Assembly: GCA_024235015.1 (NCBI GenBank)
Contig: JACKNG010000007.1
Coordinates: 164,501-228,500, forward strand
Length of the DNA: 64,000 bases
Direction: 5' to 3'
DNA from: Gammaproteobacteria bacterium
Lineage (GTDB): Bacteria > Pseudomonadota > Gammaproteobacteria > Ga0077536
Shown here: positions 19,755 to 31,349 of the stretch, in pieces
Position numbering within the stretch: position 1 is the first letter of the stretch
Layout of the letters: every line of letters begins with the position of its first letter
The notes under the pieces: generated by a model
Told to the model about the DNA's origin: nothing
What the model saw: only the letters and a program-made list of their open reading frames with translations
Database searches by the model: none
Made by a program: the position numbers and the translations under genes

Positions 19755-20834
19755 ATGCCGCGGCTGGAACTCGACACGGCCGCCGGCGCCGGCGAGGTCA
19801 GGGCCTTCGCCGAACGGGTCGCACGCGCGCCGTCGGCGCTGCGCGGTCTCGCCGAGGCCAGGCCGGGCACGACGCCGCGCAGCTGCGTGTGGCAGCGCGA
19901 CGCCGTGCGGTTGTATCGCTACGGCGCGCAGCGCGAATCCGCCGGCGAACCCCTGCTGATCGTCTACGCCCTGGTCAACCGGCCGGAAATGGCCGACCTC
20001 GAAAGCGGCCGTTCACTCGTCGCCGGCCTCGTCGAACGCGGTCGCGACGTCTACCTCCTGGACTGGGGCTACCCCGGCGCTGCCGATGCCGGGCTCGGCC
20101 TCGCCGACTACCTCGGGCGCTACCTCGACGGCGCCGTCGACTACCTGCGCGGCGAACTCGGGCGCGCCCGCCTGCCGCTGCTCGGCATCTGCCAGGGCGG
20201 CACGTTCGCGCTGTGCTACGCCGCACTGCACCCGGACAAGGTCGAGCGCCTCGTGCTGAGCGTCACGCCGGTCGACTTCCACACGCCGGACGACGCGCTC
20301 TCGCACCTTGCCCGCCACATCGATGTCGAGGCCCTGGTCGCGGCGCACGGCAACCTCGCCGGCGACTGGCTGAACGCCCTGTTCCTGGCCCTCAAGCCCT
20401 ACCAGCTGCTGCAGCAGAAATACCTGCGCTTTCTCGACCACGTCGACGATCGCGCGGCCAGCGCGACCTTCCTGCGCATGGAGCACTGGATCTTCGACAG
20501 CCCGGCGCTCGCCGCCCGCATGACGCGCGAGTTCGCCGTCGAGTTCTACCAGCGCAACGCGCTGGTCGCCGGCACCCTCGCCATCGCCGGGCACCCGGTG
20601 CGGTTGGCGGCGGTGACCATGCCGGTGCTGAACATCTACGCCCGCGACGACCACCTGGTGCCGCCGGCGGCCTCGCGCGCGCTGGCGGCGCTGGTCGGTA
20701 CCCGGGACTACTGCGAGCACGAACTGGCCGGTGGCCACATCGGTATCTACGTCGGCTCGCGCGCCGCGCGCCCGGTGGCGGCGGTGGTGGCGGAATGGTT
20801 GGGCACCGCGGTTGGCGCCGCCGGGGAGCGCTGA
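19755..20834 (+). CDS. phaC: Class III PHA synthase, PhaC subunit
   Basis: The 359-residue catalytic subunit, about the size of the Allochromatium vinosum class III enzyme. It polymerises 3-hydroxyacyl-CoA to polyhydroxyalkanoate. The modified lipase box is GICQGG with nucleophile Cys146; the catalytic Asp lies in YARDDHLVP (298-299) and the His in GGHIG (His328). The pairing with PhaE and the short length identify class III, known mainly from purple sulfur bacteria and relatives. It is the last gene of the acs-phaE-phaC run, followed by a hairpin shared with the convergent phasin gene. Confidence 0.97.
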   Translation: MPRLELDTAAGAGEVRAFAERVARAPSALRGLAEARPGTTPRSCVWQRDAVRLYRYGAQRESAGEPLLIVYALVNRPEMADLESGRSLVAGLVERGRDVYLLDWGYPGAADAGLGLADYLGRYLDGAVDYLRGELGRARLPLLGICQGGTFALCYAALHPDKVERLVLSVTPVDFHTPDDALSHLARHIDVEALVAAHGNLAGDWLNALFLALKPYQLLQQKYLRFLDHVDDRAASATFLRMEHWIFDSPALAARMTREFAVEFYQRNALVAGTLAIAGHPVRLAAVTMPVLNIYARDDHLVPPAASRALAALVGTRDYCEHELAGGHIGIYVGSRAARPVAAVVAEWLGTAVGAAGER

Positions 20835-20894
20835 GGGGGATCCGTCACCGCGGCGCGGTGCTCGGGGGTGGGCGAGGATGCCGGGTCGAAAAGG

Positions 20895-20930
20895 CCTCCT
20901 GCGACCGGCCCGGGGCCAGTCTGCAGGAGG
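20895..20930. terminator. Hairpin between convergent phaC and phasin genes
   Basis: Inverted arms cctcctgc and gcaggagg enclose a GC-rich loop that can itself partly fold. It lies between two convergent stop codons, so it may terminate both transcripts. Confidence 0.5.
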
Positions 20931-20987
20931 TACGAGGGGAGGTCGTACAGGGCTGCCGGGGCATGAGGCCCCGGCGCGAGCGGGTAC

Positions 20988-21389
20988 TCAGGCCGCGGCT
21001 TTCTTCGCCGCCGGCTTCTTCGCCGGGGTCAGGCCGGGCAGGGTGAAATCGACGCCGTCGGCAACCGACTTGAAGCTCTTCTCGAACCACGCCTGGTAGG
21101 CCTCGCGGCTCTCGGTGAGGATGTCGGCGGTGCCGCGCGCGGTCTCGAGCAGCTTCTCATTGAACTCGGTGGCCAGCTTGGTCTGCTCGGCGAGCAGTTC
21201 CTGGACGCCCTTCACCTCGGTGAGGGAGTTCATGTAGCGCGTGCCAGTCTCGAAGGCAACGTTGGCCAACTCCATCTGCTTGGCCGTGATCTGCTCGACG
21301 ATGCGGGTGTTGATCGTTTCGAGCTCCTTGGCCGAGGCCATGGCGCCCTTGCTGTAGTCCTGCCAGTTTTCGATGATCTTGGTGTCCAT
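20988..21389 (-). CDS. Phasin family protein
   Basis: A 133-residue amphipathic helical protein of the phasin family, which coats PHB granules and controls their number and size. The region DYSKGAMASAKELETINTRI through ELLAEQTKLATEFNEKLLET is typical, and the Ala/Lys-rich tail (AKKPAAKKAAA) is common in phasins. An aggag ribosome-binding site precedes the ATG at 21389. Upstream lies a tandem 15-bp repeat that resembles a PhaR operator, and phaR itself is 2.3 kb away. The protein should accumulate only when polymer is made, as PhaR is titrated onto granules in studied species. Confidence 0.93.
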   Translation of the reverse strand: MDTKIIENWQDYSKGAMASAKELETINTRIVEQITAKQMELANVAFETGTRYMNSLTEVKGVQELLAEQTKLATEFNEKLLETARGTADILTESREAYQAWFEKSFKSVADGVDFTLPGLTPAKKPAAKKAAA

Positions 21390-21766
21390 GTCGGGTCTCC
21401 TGGGCCGGGTCGACCGGCCGTGCATTCGGGTCAGGGGTCAGGTTATTGCATTGCAGCAAATATTGCATTGCAGCATAGGCGCCGCCGGGGGCGAAGTCAA
21501 GGCTGACCGATAAAAAAAGTTTCGCGCGGCCGGTGCGGGCTGGAGACCGATTCGCGGCGGTGCCGGCGCGGGCGGCGCAGAGGCGGCACGAAAAGCAAAA
21601 AAGTGGGAACTGGCGGCAGATTTCCGTCAACATCACGCGCCTCGTTTGGTACCCTTGTCGCCGCTTTGAATCGGGCGCCGTGCCCCGCCGCGGCCTCATC
21701 CTCGAACCAGTCCCGAGCCCGGGCCTTCTGTCCGTCCGGCTGGGGCTATTTGGAGCATTGCAACCA
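21390..21766. promoter_or_regulatory. Divergent control region of the phasin and pckG genes
   Basis: About 377 bp without a gene. Near the phasin side are the tandem PhaR-like repeats and, around 21510-21520, an A-rich run (ataaaaaaagttt). The pckG side has a ggag motif 11 bp upstream of its ATG. No hairpin terminator is evident. Confidence 0.6.
21444..21475. promoter_or_regulatory. Tandem 15-bp repeat, probable PhaR operator
   Basis: Two identical copies of tattgcattgcagca (21444-21458 and 21461-21475) are separated by aa, a 17-bp period. They begin 55 bp upstream of the phasin start. TGC-rich repeats of this kind are bound by PhaR upstream of phasin genes in several proteobacteria; assignment to PhaR is inference from that and from the nearby phaR gene. 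Confidence 0.6.
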
Positions 21767-23527
21767 ATGACCAAGAACGCCGAACTGGCCGCGTGGGTCG
21801 AGCAGGTTGCCGCGTTGACTCAACCCGAACGCATCCAATGGTGCGACGGTTCCGACGCGGAGAACGCCAGCCTCATCGACCTGATGCTCGCGCAGGGTGA
21901 CCTGCTGCGTCTCAATCCCGAGACCCACCCCAACTGCTTCCTGCATCGCTCCGATCCCAAGGACGTGGCGCGCGTCGAGCACCTCACCTTCGTCTGCACC
22001 GAGGACGCCGAGGACGCCGGTCCGAACAACAACTGGCTGGCGCCGGCCGAAGCCCACGCCAAGGTCGACCCGCTGTTCGAGGGCTGCATGCGCGGCCGCA
22101 CCATGTACGTCGTGCCCTACCTGATGGGACCCTACGGATCGCCCTACGCGCGTGCCGGGGTCGAGGTCACCGACAGCCCCTACGTCGTCGCCAACATGCG
22201 CATCATGGCGCGCATCGGTACACGCGCACTCGAGCACATCGAGGCCGGCAACAGCTTCGTGCGCGGCCTGCACTCGACCGGCGACCTCGATCCCGAGCGA
22301 CGTTTCATCATGCATTTCCCCGACGAGCTGCTGATCATGAGCATCGGCTCGGGCTACGGCGGCAATGCACTACTGGGCAAGAAATGCCACGCGCTGCGTA
22401 TCGCCAGCGCGCAGGCGCGGCGCGAGGGTTGGCTGGCCGAGCACATGCTGATCCTCGGCATCGAGTCGCCCGCCGGCGAGACCCGCTACATCGCCGCCGC
22501 CTTCCCCTCGGCCTGTGGCAAGACCAACCTCGCCATGCTGGTGCCGCCGGCCGAGTTCGCGGGCTGGAAAGTGTGGACCGTGGGCGACGACATCGCCTGG
22601 ATGCACCTGGCCGAGGACGGCCAGCTGTGGGCGATCAACCCCGAGGCCGGCTTCTTCGGCGTCGCCCCCGGCACCAGCCTGAAGACCAACCCGAACTGCA
22701 TGAACACCCTCGGTCGCAACGCCATCTACACCAACGTGGCGGTGACCGAGGACCTGCAGCCCTGGTGGGAAGGCATCGACGGCGACAAGCCCGCGGTCCT
22801 GATCGACTGGCAGGGCCGCCCGCACGACCCGGACAACGGTCCGGCCGCGCATCCCAATGCGCGCTTCACCGTCGCCGCCAGCCAGTGCCCGAGCTTCTCG
22901 CCCCAGGGCGAGGCGCCTCAGGGCGTGCCGATCTCGGCCATTGTCTTCGGCGGCCGTCGCTCGAGCGTGGCACCGCTGGTCTTCGAGGCGCTGGACTGGA
23001 GCCACGGCGTGTTCGCCGGCGCCGCGATGGCCTCGGAGACGACCGCGGCGGCGACCGGCAAGGTCGGCCAGGTGCGTCGCGACCCGATGGCGATGAAGCC
23101 GTTCTGCGGCTACAACTTCGGCGACTACTGGGCCCACTGGTTGGGTTTCGGCACCAGGTCCGCCAAGCTGCCGCGCATCTTCCACGTCAACTGGTTCCGC
23201 AAGGACGCCGACGGCAAGTTCATCTGGCCGGGTTTCGGCGACAACATGCGCGTGATGGCATGGATCCTGGCGCGCTGCGACGGCAAGGCCGAGGCGATCA
23301 AGACGCCGATCGGCTTCGTGCCGGAGCCGTCCGATCTCAAGCTCGACGGTCTCGACCTCGACCGCAAGGCGATCCAGGACCTGCTGTCCATCGACCCCCA
23401 GGTATGGCAGCAGGAGGTCGACCAGATCGAGGAATACTTCGCCAGCTTCGGCAGCCGCCTGCCGCAGGGCCTGCGCGACCAGGTCGCGCGGATCAAGGCG
23501 GCGCTGGAGGCCCAGCTCGCCGCCTGA
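21767..23527 (+). CDS. pckG: Phosphoenolpyruvate carboxykinase (GTP)
   Basis: A 586-residue GTP-dependent PEP carboxykinase, converting oxaloacetate and GTP to PEP, CO2 and GDP. The P-loop region AAFPSACGKTNLAMLVPP contains the reactive Cys of this family; other hallmarks are GDDIAWMHLAEDGQLWAINP, the guanine-binding region GVPISAIVFGGRR and FGDNMRVMAWILARCDG. The start at 21767 removes an upstream extension with no coding character. In a genome with gltA, mdh and acs this enzyme lets growth on acetate or other C2/C4 compounds feed gluconeogenesis. It is divergent from the phasin gene and convergent with phaR. Confidence 0.97.
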   Translation: MTKNAELAAWVEQVAALTQPERIQWCDGSDAENASLIDLMLAQGDLLRLNPETHPNCFLHRSDPKDVARVEHLTFVCTEDAEDAGPNNNWLAPAEAHAKVDPLFEGCMRGRTMYVVPYLMGPYGSPYARAGVEVTDSPYVVANMRIMARIGTRALEHIEAGNSFVRGLHSTGDLDPERRFIMHFPDELLIMSIGSGYGGNALLGKKCHALRIASAQARREGWLAEHMLILGIESPAGETRYIAAAFPSACGKTNLAMLVPPAEFAGWKVWTVGDDIAWMHLAEDGQLWAINPEAGFFGVAPGTSLKTNPNCMNTLGRNAIYTNVAVTEDLQPWWEGIDGDKPAVLIDWQGRPHDPDNGPAAHPNARFTVAASQCPSFSPQGEAPQGVPISAIVFGGRRSSVAPLVFEALDWSHGVFAGAAMASETTAAATGKVGQVRRDPMAMKPFCGYNFGDYWAHWLGFGTRSAKLPRIFHVNWFRKDADGKFIWPGFGDNMRVMAWILARCDGKAEAIKTPIGFVPEPSDLKLDGLDLDRKAIQDLLSIDPQVWQQEVDQIEEYFASFGSRLPQGLRDQVARIKAALEAQLAA

Positions 23528-23687
23528 GGTGGCCTCGGGCCGACGCGGCGGCGGGGCGCGGCCCCGTGTGCCGCGGCACGGTGGGTCGGCTCACTTCATG
23601 TGATGGTCGCGCTGGGCGCGGGCTCGGCCCGGCCGGCGTGAGCCGCGGCGGCCGGTGTGCGGCGATTGGGAGCGCCGCCGCGACGCG

Positions 23688-24194
23688 TCAGCCGCGGTCT
23701 TCTCCCTCGTCGTCGTCGTCCTGCGGCTCACGGCGGGTCTGGCCGGTCGCCGTCTTGAAGAAGCTCGACTGCATCTGTCGCCACAATTCGAGGTTCTGAC
23801 GGGTCATCTCGCCCAGCGCCGAGGACACCGGGTTGGCCTGCATTGCCTCGCGCATCTGGTTCTGGAAGCGCTGCTGCTGTTCGCGGAACAGCTTGAGACT
23901 CTGGCCGAGGAAATCGCCGGCCACGCCCTGTACGGAATTGCCGTAGAAACCGATGATCTGTTCGAGGACGTCGGTCGAGAACAAGGGCTCGCCGACTTCC
24001 TCCTGCTCGATGATGATCTGCAGCAGGATGTTGCGCGTGATGTCGTCGCCCGACTTCTTGTCGATGACGCAGAACGAGACACCGTCGAGGACCAGCTTGC
24101 GCACGTCGTTCAAGGTGACGTACTTGCTCTCCGCGGTGTCGTAGAGGCGCCGGTTCGGGTACTTCTTGATGATGCGCTTGTTGTCTTCACTCAT
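23688..24194 (-). CDS. phaR: PHA synthesis repressor PhaR
   Basis: A 168-residue regulator. The N-terminal DNA-binding domain is near-invariant in this family (IIKKYPNRRLYDTAESKYVT), followed by the granule-binding region (ILLQIIIEQEEVGEPLFS) and helices that include LFREQQQRFQNQMREAM. The end is very acidic (QDDDDEGED). PhaR represses phasin and its own gene, and is drawn off DNA by nascent PHB granules. It lies 30 bp downstream of phaA on the same strand, so the two are probably one operon. The tandem repeat upstream of the phasin gene is its most likely target here. Confidence 0.95.
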   Translation of the reverse strand: MSEDNKRIIKKYPNRRLYDTAESKYVTLNDVRKLVLDGVSFCVIDKKSGDDITRNILLQIIIEQEEVGEPLFSTDVLEQIIGFYGNSVQGVAGDFLGQSLKLFREQQQRFQNQMREAMQANPVSSALGEMTRQNLELWRQMQSSFFKTATGQTRREPQDDDDEGEDRG

Positions 24195-24224
24195 GGTGTG
24201 ACGCCTCCCCGGCGCGTTCGTCGC

Positions 24225-25403
24225 TCAGCGCTCGACGGCGAGCGCGACTCCCTGGCCGCCGCCGATACACAGCGTGGCCAGACCTTTGTGGACATCGCGT
24301 CGCGTCATCTCGTGCAGCAGGGTGACGAGGATGCGTGCGCCGGAGGCCCCGATCGGATGTCCGAGTGCGATGGCGCCGCCGTTGACATTGACCCTGGCCG
24401 GGTCCCAGCCGAGTTCGCGGTTGACCGAAATGGCCTGCGCGGCGAAGGCTTCGTTGGCCTCGACCAGGTCGAGGTCGGCGACCTGCCAGCCGGCCTTCTC
24501 CAGGCACTTGCGCGTGGCCGGGATGGGCCCGGTGCCCATGATGGCCGGGTCGACCCCGGCGCTGGCCCCGGCGCGGATGGTGGCGAGCGGCGCGAGGCCG
24601 AGTTCGGCGGCCTTGGCGGCCGACATGACGACGACCGCGGCGGCACCGTCGTTGATGCCCGAGGCATTGCCAGCGGTGACGCTGCCGTCCTTCCTGAACG
24701 CCGCGCGCAGCTTGCCCAGGCTCTCCACGGTGGTCGCCGGGCGCGGAAACTCGTCGCGCTCGAACACCACCGGCTCACCCTTGCGCTGCGGAATGCTGAC
24801 CGGGACGATCTCGTCGGCGAAGCGCGCGGCGTCCAGCGCCGCGCCCGACCTGGCCTGGGTGGCGGCAGCGAATGCGTCCTGCTCGGCGCGCTCGATGCCG
24901 AAGCGCTCGGCGATGTTCTCGGCCGTGATGCCCATGTGGTAACCGTTGAAGGCGTCCCACAGGCCGTCGACGATCATCGAGTCCTGCAGGGCCCAGTCAC
25001 CCATCTTCTGACCGTCGCGCGAGTGCGGCAGCACGTGCGGCGCGAGACTCATGTTTTCCTGGCCGCCGGCGATGACGATGTCGGCGTCGCCGCAGCGCAC
25101 CGCCTGGGCGGCGAGTTGCACGGCCTTCAACCCGCTGCCGCAGACCTTGTTGATGGTCAGCGCCGGGGTGGCGTAGGGCAGGCCGGCGGCGACCGCCGCC
25201 TGGCGCGCCGGGTTCTGGCCGCAGCCGGCGGCGAGCACCTGGCCCATGATGACTTCGTCGACCGCCGCGGGTGCGACGCCGGTGGCCTCGAGCAGTCCAC
25301 GAATGACGGTGGCACCGAGTTCGTGCGCTGGGACGGTGGCGAGTGCGCCGCCGAAATTGCCGATGGCCGTGCGCAGGGCAGCGACGATGACCGCCTCGGT
25401 CAT
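24225..25403 (-). CDS. phaA: Acetyl-CoA acetyltransferase (beta-ketothiolase)
   Basis: A 392-residue biosynthetic-type thiolase condensing two acetyl-CoA to acetoacetyl-CoA, the first step of PHB synthesis. The acyl-accepting Cys is in INKVCGSGLKAVQLA, the His in NVNGGAIALGHPIGASGAR, and the second active Cys in ATLCIGGGQGVALAVE. The position directly upstream of phaR makes the PHB role likely, hence the symbol; a role in degradation (AtoB) cannot be excluded from sequence alone. No acetoacetyl-CoA reductase (phaB) is present in the window. A ttgcagtgca motif about 50 bp upstream may be another PhaR-type site. Confidence 0.93.
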   Translation of the reverse strand: MTEAVIVAALRTAIGNFGGALATVPAHELGATVIRGLLEATGVAPAAVDEVIMGQVLAAGCGQNPARQAAVAAGLPYATPALTINKVCGSGLKAVQLAAQAVRCGDADIVIAGGQENMSLAPHVLPHSRDGQKMGDWALQDSMIVDGLWDAFNGYHMGITAENIAERFGIERAEQDAFAAATQARSGAALDAARFADEIVPVSIPQRKGEPVVFERDEFPRPATTVESLGKLRAAFRKDGSVTAGNASGINDGAAAVVVMSAAKAAELGLAPLATIRAGASAGVDPAIMGTGPIPATRKCLEKAGWQVADLDLVEANEAFAAQAISVNRELGWDPARVNVNGGAIALGHPIGASGARILVTLLHEMTRRDVHKGLATLCIGGGQGVALAVER

Positions 25404-25509
25404 GGGACGCCCTCCTTGAAAACCGCTGGAATCAGGTCTGCAAGCGTACGTTGCAGTGCACCATTATGCAAGACGCGGCGGCGCAGCACGCACCGCCGCG
25501 GGGCGGGCT

Positions 25510-26922
<1,413 letters not shown>

Positions 26923-26930
26923 CGGTCTCC

Positions 26931-28166
<1,236 letters not shown>

Positions 28167-28203
28167 GCGGGGGATCTCCTTACGGTTGCGTGGGTCGGCG
28201 CGT

Positions 28204-31044
28204 TCAGGCCGACTTCTTGTGCTTGGCCTTGCGCGACGACAGCTCGAGCGCCTCGTCGACGATGCGCGCCTGCTGCTCGAGGTGCAACGAGACGTAACCG
28301 ACCGCGGGCGAGGCCGAGTACGGCCGTGCGATGCAGGTCAACGGCTTGGTCTCGTCGAAGCAGCCGCCGAGGTAGCGCGTCGAGAGCAGCATCGACCAGG
28401 CGCCCTGGTTGCGCGGCTCTTCCTGCACCCAGACCAGCTCCTCGGCGTTGGGATAGCGACCCAGCGCGGCCTGCATCTCCTCCTTGGGGAAGGGATAGAG
28501 CTGTTCGAGGCGGATGATGGCGCAGTCGTCGATGTCGTGGTCGCGGCGCGCTTCGAGCAGGTCGAAGTAGACCTTGCCGCTGCATACCAGGATGCGCCGC
28601 ACGCGCTTGGCGTCGAGCGGATCGATGTCATCGATGACGGGGCGGAAGGTGCCGTCGGTGAACTCCTCGAGTTCGGAGACCGACAGCTTGTGGCGCAGCA
28701 GGCTCTTCGGGCTCATCACCACCAGCGGCTTGCGGTAGGGGCGCAGCACCTGGCGGCGCAGCATGTGGAACATCTGCGCCGGCGTGGTCGGGTAGCAGAC
28801 CTGCATGTTGTCCTCGGCGCACAGCTGCAGGTAGCGCTCGAGGCGGGCCGAGGAATGCTCCGGGCCCTGGCCGTCGAAACCGTGCGGCAGCAGCATGACC
28901 AGGCCGCAGTAACGGCCCCACTTCTCCTCGCACGAGGCGATGAACTGGTCGATGACGACCTGCGCGCCGTTGGCGAAGTCGCCGAACTGGGCTTCCCAGA
29001 TGACCAGCGCGTTGGGCTCGGCGCTGGCATAACCGAACTCGTAACCCAGCACCGCTTCCTCCGACAGGGTCGAGTTGATGACCAGGAAGGGCGCCTGGTC
29101 GGAGGCCATGTTCTGCAGCGGCAGGTAGGTCTCGCCGGTCTTCTGGTCGTGGATCACGGCATGGCGGTGGAAGAAGGTGCCGCGCCCGCTGTCCTGGCCG
29201 GAGATGCGCACCGGGGTGGCCGTGGTCACCAGCGAGGCGTAGGCGAGGGTCTCGGCGAAACCCCAGTCGGCCGCTTTCTCACCCGCACCCATGGCCTTGC
29301 GGTCGGCCAGCACGCGGGTCACCGCGCGGTGCAGGTTGAAGCCCTCGGGTACGCTGGTGAAGCTCTCGCTCAGGGCCGCCACGCGGCGCGCGTCGAGGGC
29401 GGTCGCGGCCGGCTCGCGCCAGGTGGTGCCGCGGAACGGCTCGAAGTTGATCAGGTAGCGGTTGTCGATGACGTTGGCATAGGGCCGCGACACCACCGTG
29501 TTGCGTTCCAGCGCGTCGACGTAGTTGGTCGCCATGGCCTCGGCCTCGCCCTGGGTGACGACGCCCTCGGCGACCAGCTTCTCGGTGTAGATGCGCCGCA
29601 CCCCTGGGTGGTTGCGGATGTGCTGGTACATGATGGGTTGGGTCGCGGCCGGCTCGTCGGCCTCGCTGTGGCCGTGCTTGCGGTAGCAGATGATGTCGAT
29701 GACGACGTCCTTGTTGAACTCCATGCGGAAGTCGAGGGCAAGCTGGCCAGCCAGCGCGACGGCCTCCGGGTCGTCGCCGTTGACGTGGAAAATCGGCGCC
29801 TGGACCATCTTGGCGACGTCGGTGCAGTAGAGCGTCGAGCGCGAATCGAGCGGGTCGCTGGTGGTGAAGCCGATCTGGTTGTTGATGATGACGTGGACGG
29901 TACCGCCAGTGGAATAACCGCGCGTCTGCGACAGGTTCAGGGTCTCCATTACGACGCCCTGGCCGGCGAAGGCGGCATCGCCGTGGATCAGCAGCGGCAG
30001 CACCTCGTTGCGTTCGAAATCCTGCCGGCGGTCCTGGCGTGCACGCACCGAGCCCTCGATCACGGGATCGATGATTTCCAGGTGCGACGGGTTGAAGCCG
30101 AGCGTGAGATGCACCGGGCCACCGGGCGTCTCGATGTCGGAGGAGAAGCCGAGGTGGTACTTGACGTCGCCGGAGCGCGCGTCGGTCGGGCCCTTGCCCT
30201 CGAACTCCTCGAACAGTTTCGAGGGGTGCTTGCCGACGATGTTGACCAGCACGTTGAGGCGGCCGCGGTGGGCCATGCCGACCACGCATTCCTTGATCCC
30301 GTGGCGGCCGGCGTCCTCGACCAGCTGGTCGAGCAGGGAAATGGCGCTCTCGCCGCCTTCGAGCGAGAAGCGCTTCTGGCCCACGTACTTGGTGTGCAGG
30401 TATTCCTCGAGCGAGCCGGCCGCGATGACGCACTGGAGCAGGCGGCGGCGCTTCTCGACGGTGAAATCCGGCTTGGCCCGCGGCAGTTCCAGGCGTTGCT
30501 GGATCCAGCGCTTCTGGCTGGTCTCGACGATGTGCATGTACTCGGCGCCGATGGTGCCGCAGTAGGTGGTGCGCACGATGTCGAGGATCTCGCGCAGGGT
30601 GGCCTGGTTGGGGCCCTGCAGGGAACCGGTGTTGAACACGTGGTCGAGGTCGGCCGCGGTCAGGCCGTGGAACTCGGGGTCGAGCTCGGCGACCTCCGGC
30701 CGTTCGTACTGGTTGAGCGGGTCGAGGTTGGCCTGGCGATGGCCGCGGAAGCGGTAGGCGTTGATGAGCTGCAGCACCGCGACCTGTTTCTGGGCCTCCG
30801 GGTCGCCTTCGCGGACCACGCGTACGGCGGTGCCGGACGGCGCCGCGGTGACCTCGAGCATGCGCGCGCGGACGTCGGAATGGCGCACGTCGCGGTGATC
30901 CTCGCTGGTGCCCTCCTGCATCTCGTCGAAGTAGCGTCGCCATTCCTCGCTGACCGCGGTGGGATCGGCGAGGTAGCGCTCGTAGAGTTCCTCCAGGAAC
31001 GGGGCGTTACCACTGAACAAACAAGACGGACGCTGCATCGTCAC
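28204..31044 (-). CDS. sucA: 2-oxoglutarate dehydrogenase E1 component
   Basis: A 946-residue thiamine-diphosphate enzyme (E. coli SucA 933) that decarboxylates 2-oxoglutarate and passes the succinyl group to lipoyl-SucB. The N-terminal segment SCLFSGNAPFLEELYERYL is the part that contacts E2; GMAHRGRLNVLVNIVGKHP, the GDAAFAGQGVVMETLNLSQ region and ICYRKHGHSEADEP follow in the usual order. The first gene of sucA-sucB-lpd, with the start at 31044 about 300 bp from divergent gltA. No sdh or sucCD genes adjoin it in this window, unlike the E. coli arrangement. Confidence 0.98.
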   Translation of the reverse strand: MTMQRPSCLFSGNAPFLEELYERYLADPTAVSEEWRRYFDEMQEGTSEDHRDVRHSDVRARMLEVTAAPSGTAVRVVREGDPEAQKQVAVLQLINAYRFRGHRQANLDPLNQYERPEVAELDPEFHGLTAADLDHVFNTGSLQGPNQATLREILDIVRTTYCGTIGAEYMHIVETSQKRWIQQRLELPRAKPDFTVEKRRRLLQCVIAAGSLEEYLHTKYVGQKRFSLEGGESAISLLDQLVEDAGRHGIKECVVGMAHRGRLNVLVNIVGKHPSKLFEEFEGKGPTDARSGDVKYHLGFSSDIETPGGPVHLTLGFNPSHLEIIDPVIEGSVRARQDRRQDFERNEVLPLLIHGDAAFAGQGVVMETLNLSQTRGYSTGGTVHVIINNQIGFTTSDPLDSRSTLYCTDVAKMVQAPIFHVNGDDPEAVALAGQLALDFRMEFNKDVVIDIICYRKHGHSEADEPAATQPIMYQHIRNHPGVRRIYTEKLVAEGVVTQGEAEAMATNYVDALERNTVVSRPYANVIDNRYLINFEPFRGTTWREPAATALDARRVAALSESFTSVPEGFNLHRAVTRVLADRKAMGAGEKAADWGFAETLAYASLVTTATPVRISGQDSGRGTFFHRHAVIHDQKTGETYLPLQNMASDQAPFLVINSTLSEEAVLGYEFGYASAEPNALVIWEAQFGDFANGAQVVIDQFIASCEEKWGRYCGLVMLLPHGFDGQGPEHSSARLERYLQLCAEDNMQVCYPTTPAQMFHMLRRQVLRPYRKPLVVMSPKSLLRHKLSVSELEEFTDGTFRPVIDDIDPLDAKRVRRILVCSGKVYFDLLEARRDHDIDDCAIIRLEQLYPFPKEEMQAALGRYPNAEELVWVQEEPRNQGAWSMLLSTRYLGGCFDETKPLTCIARPYSASPAVGYVSLHLEQQARIVDEALELSSRKAKHKKSA

Positions 31045-31349
31045 TCACCTGTGGCGCTTCAAGATTGTTTACGCACGGCGGAGGCCGGCGGTTCATCCAC
31101 GGACATATCGGCGGGATGGACGAGGATCTTTGATCAATCACCATCCAAAGTCATTAATTTACCTGCAATTGTCCCGGCAATTGCGCGCTGCGGGCCGGCG
31201 CGGCGCCGTGCTGGCCGCGGCGTCGCGCCGGTTTGGTGCGAACGCCCCACAGCTTGCCGGGAAATTGGGCACGACGGTATTCTTGCGCGTTCGCGTCGGC
31301 CCGGCGGGGGGGCCGCGGACGCGTCCTCAGCCAGCCTTGGGAGATGTGC
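31045..31349. promoter_or_regulatory. Divergent promoter region between sucA and gltA
   Basis: About 305 bp without a gene separate two divergent TCA-cycle genes, so promoters for both must lie here. The only AT-rich part is 31120-31180 (including tttgatcaatcacc and attaatttacctg), a plausible site for core promoter elements. I see no clear operator. Confidence 0.55.

Noticed and set aside
23568..23579. Terminator palindrome after pckG (gtgccgcggcac)
   Set aside because: The possible stem is only about four base pairs with no T-run; too weak to list.
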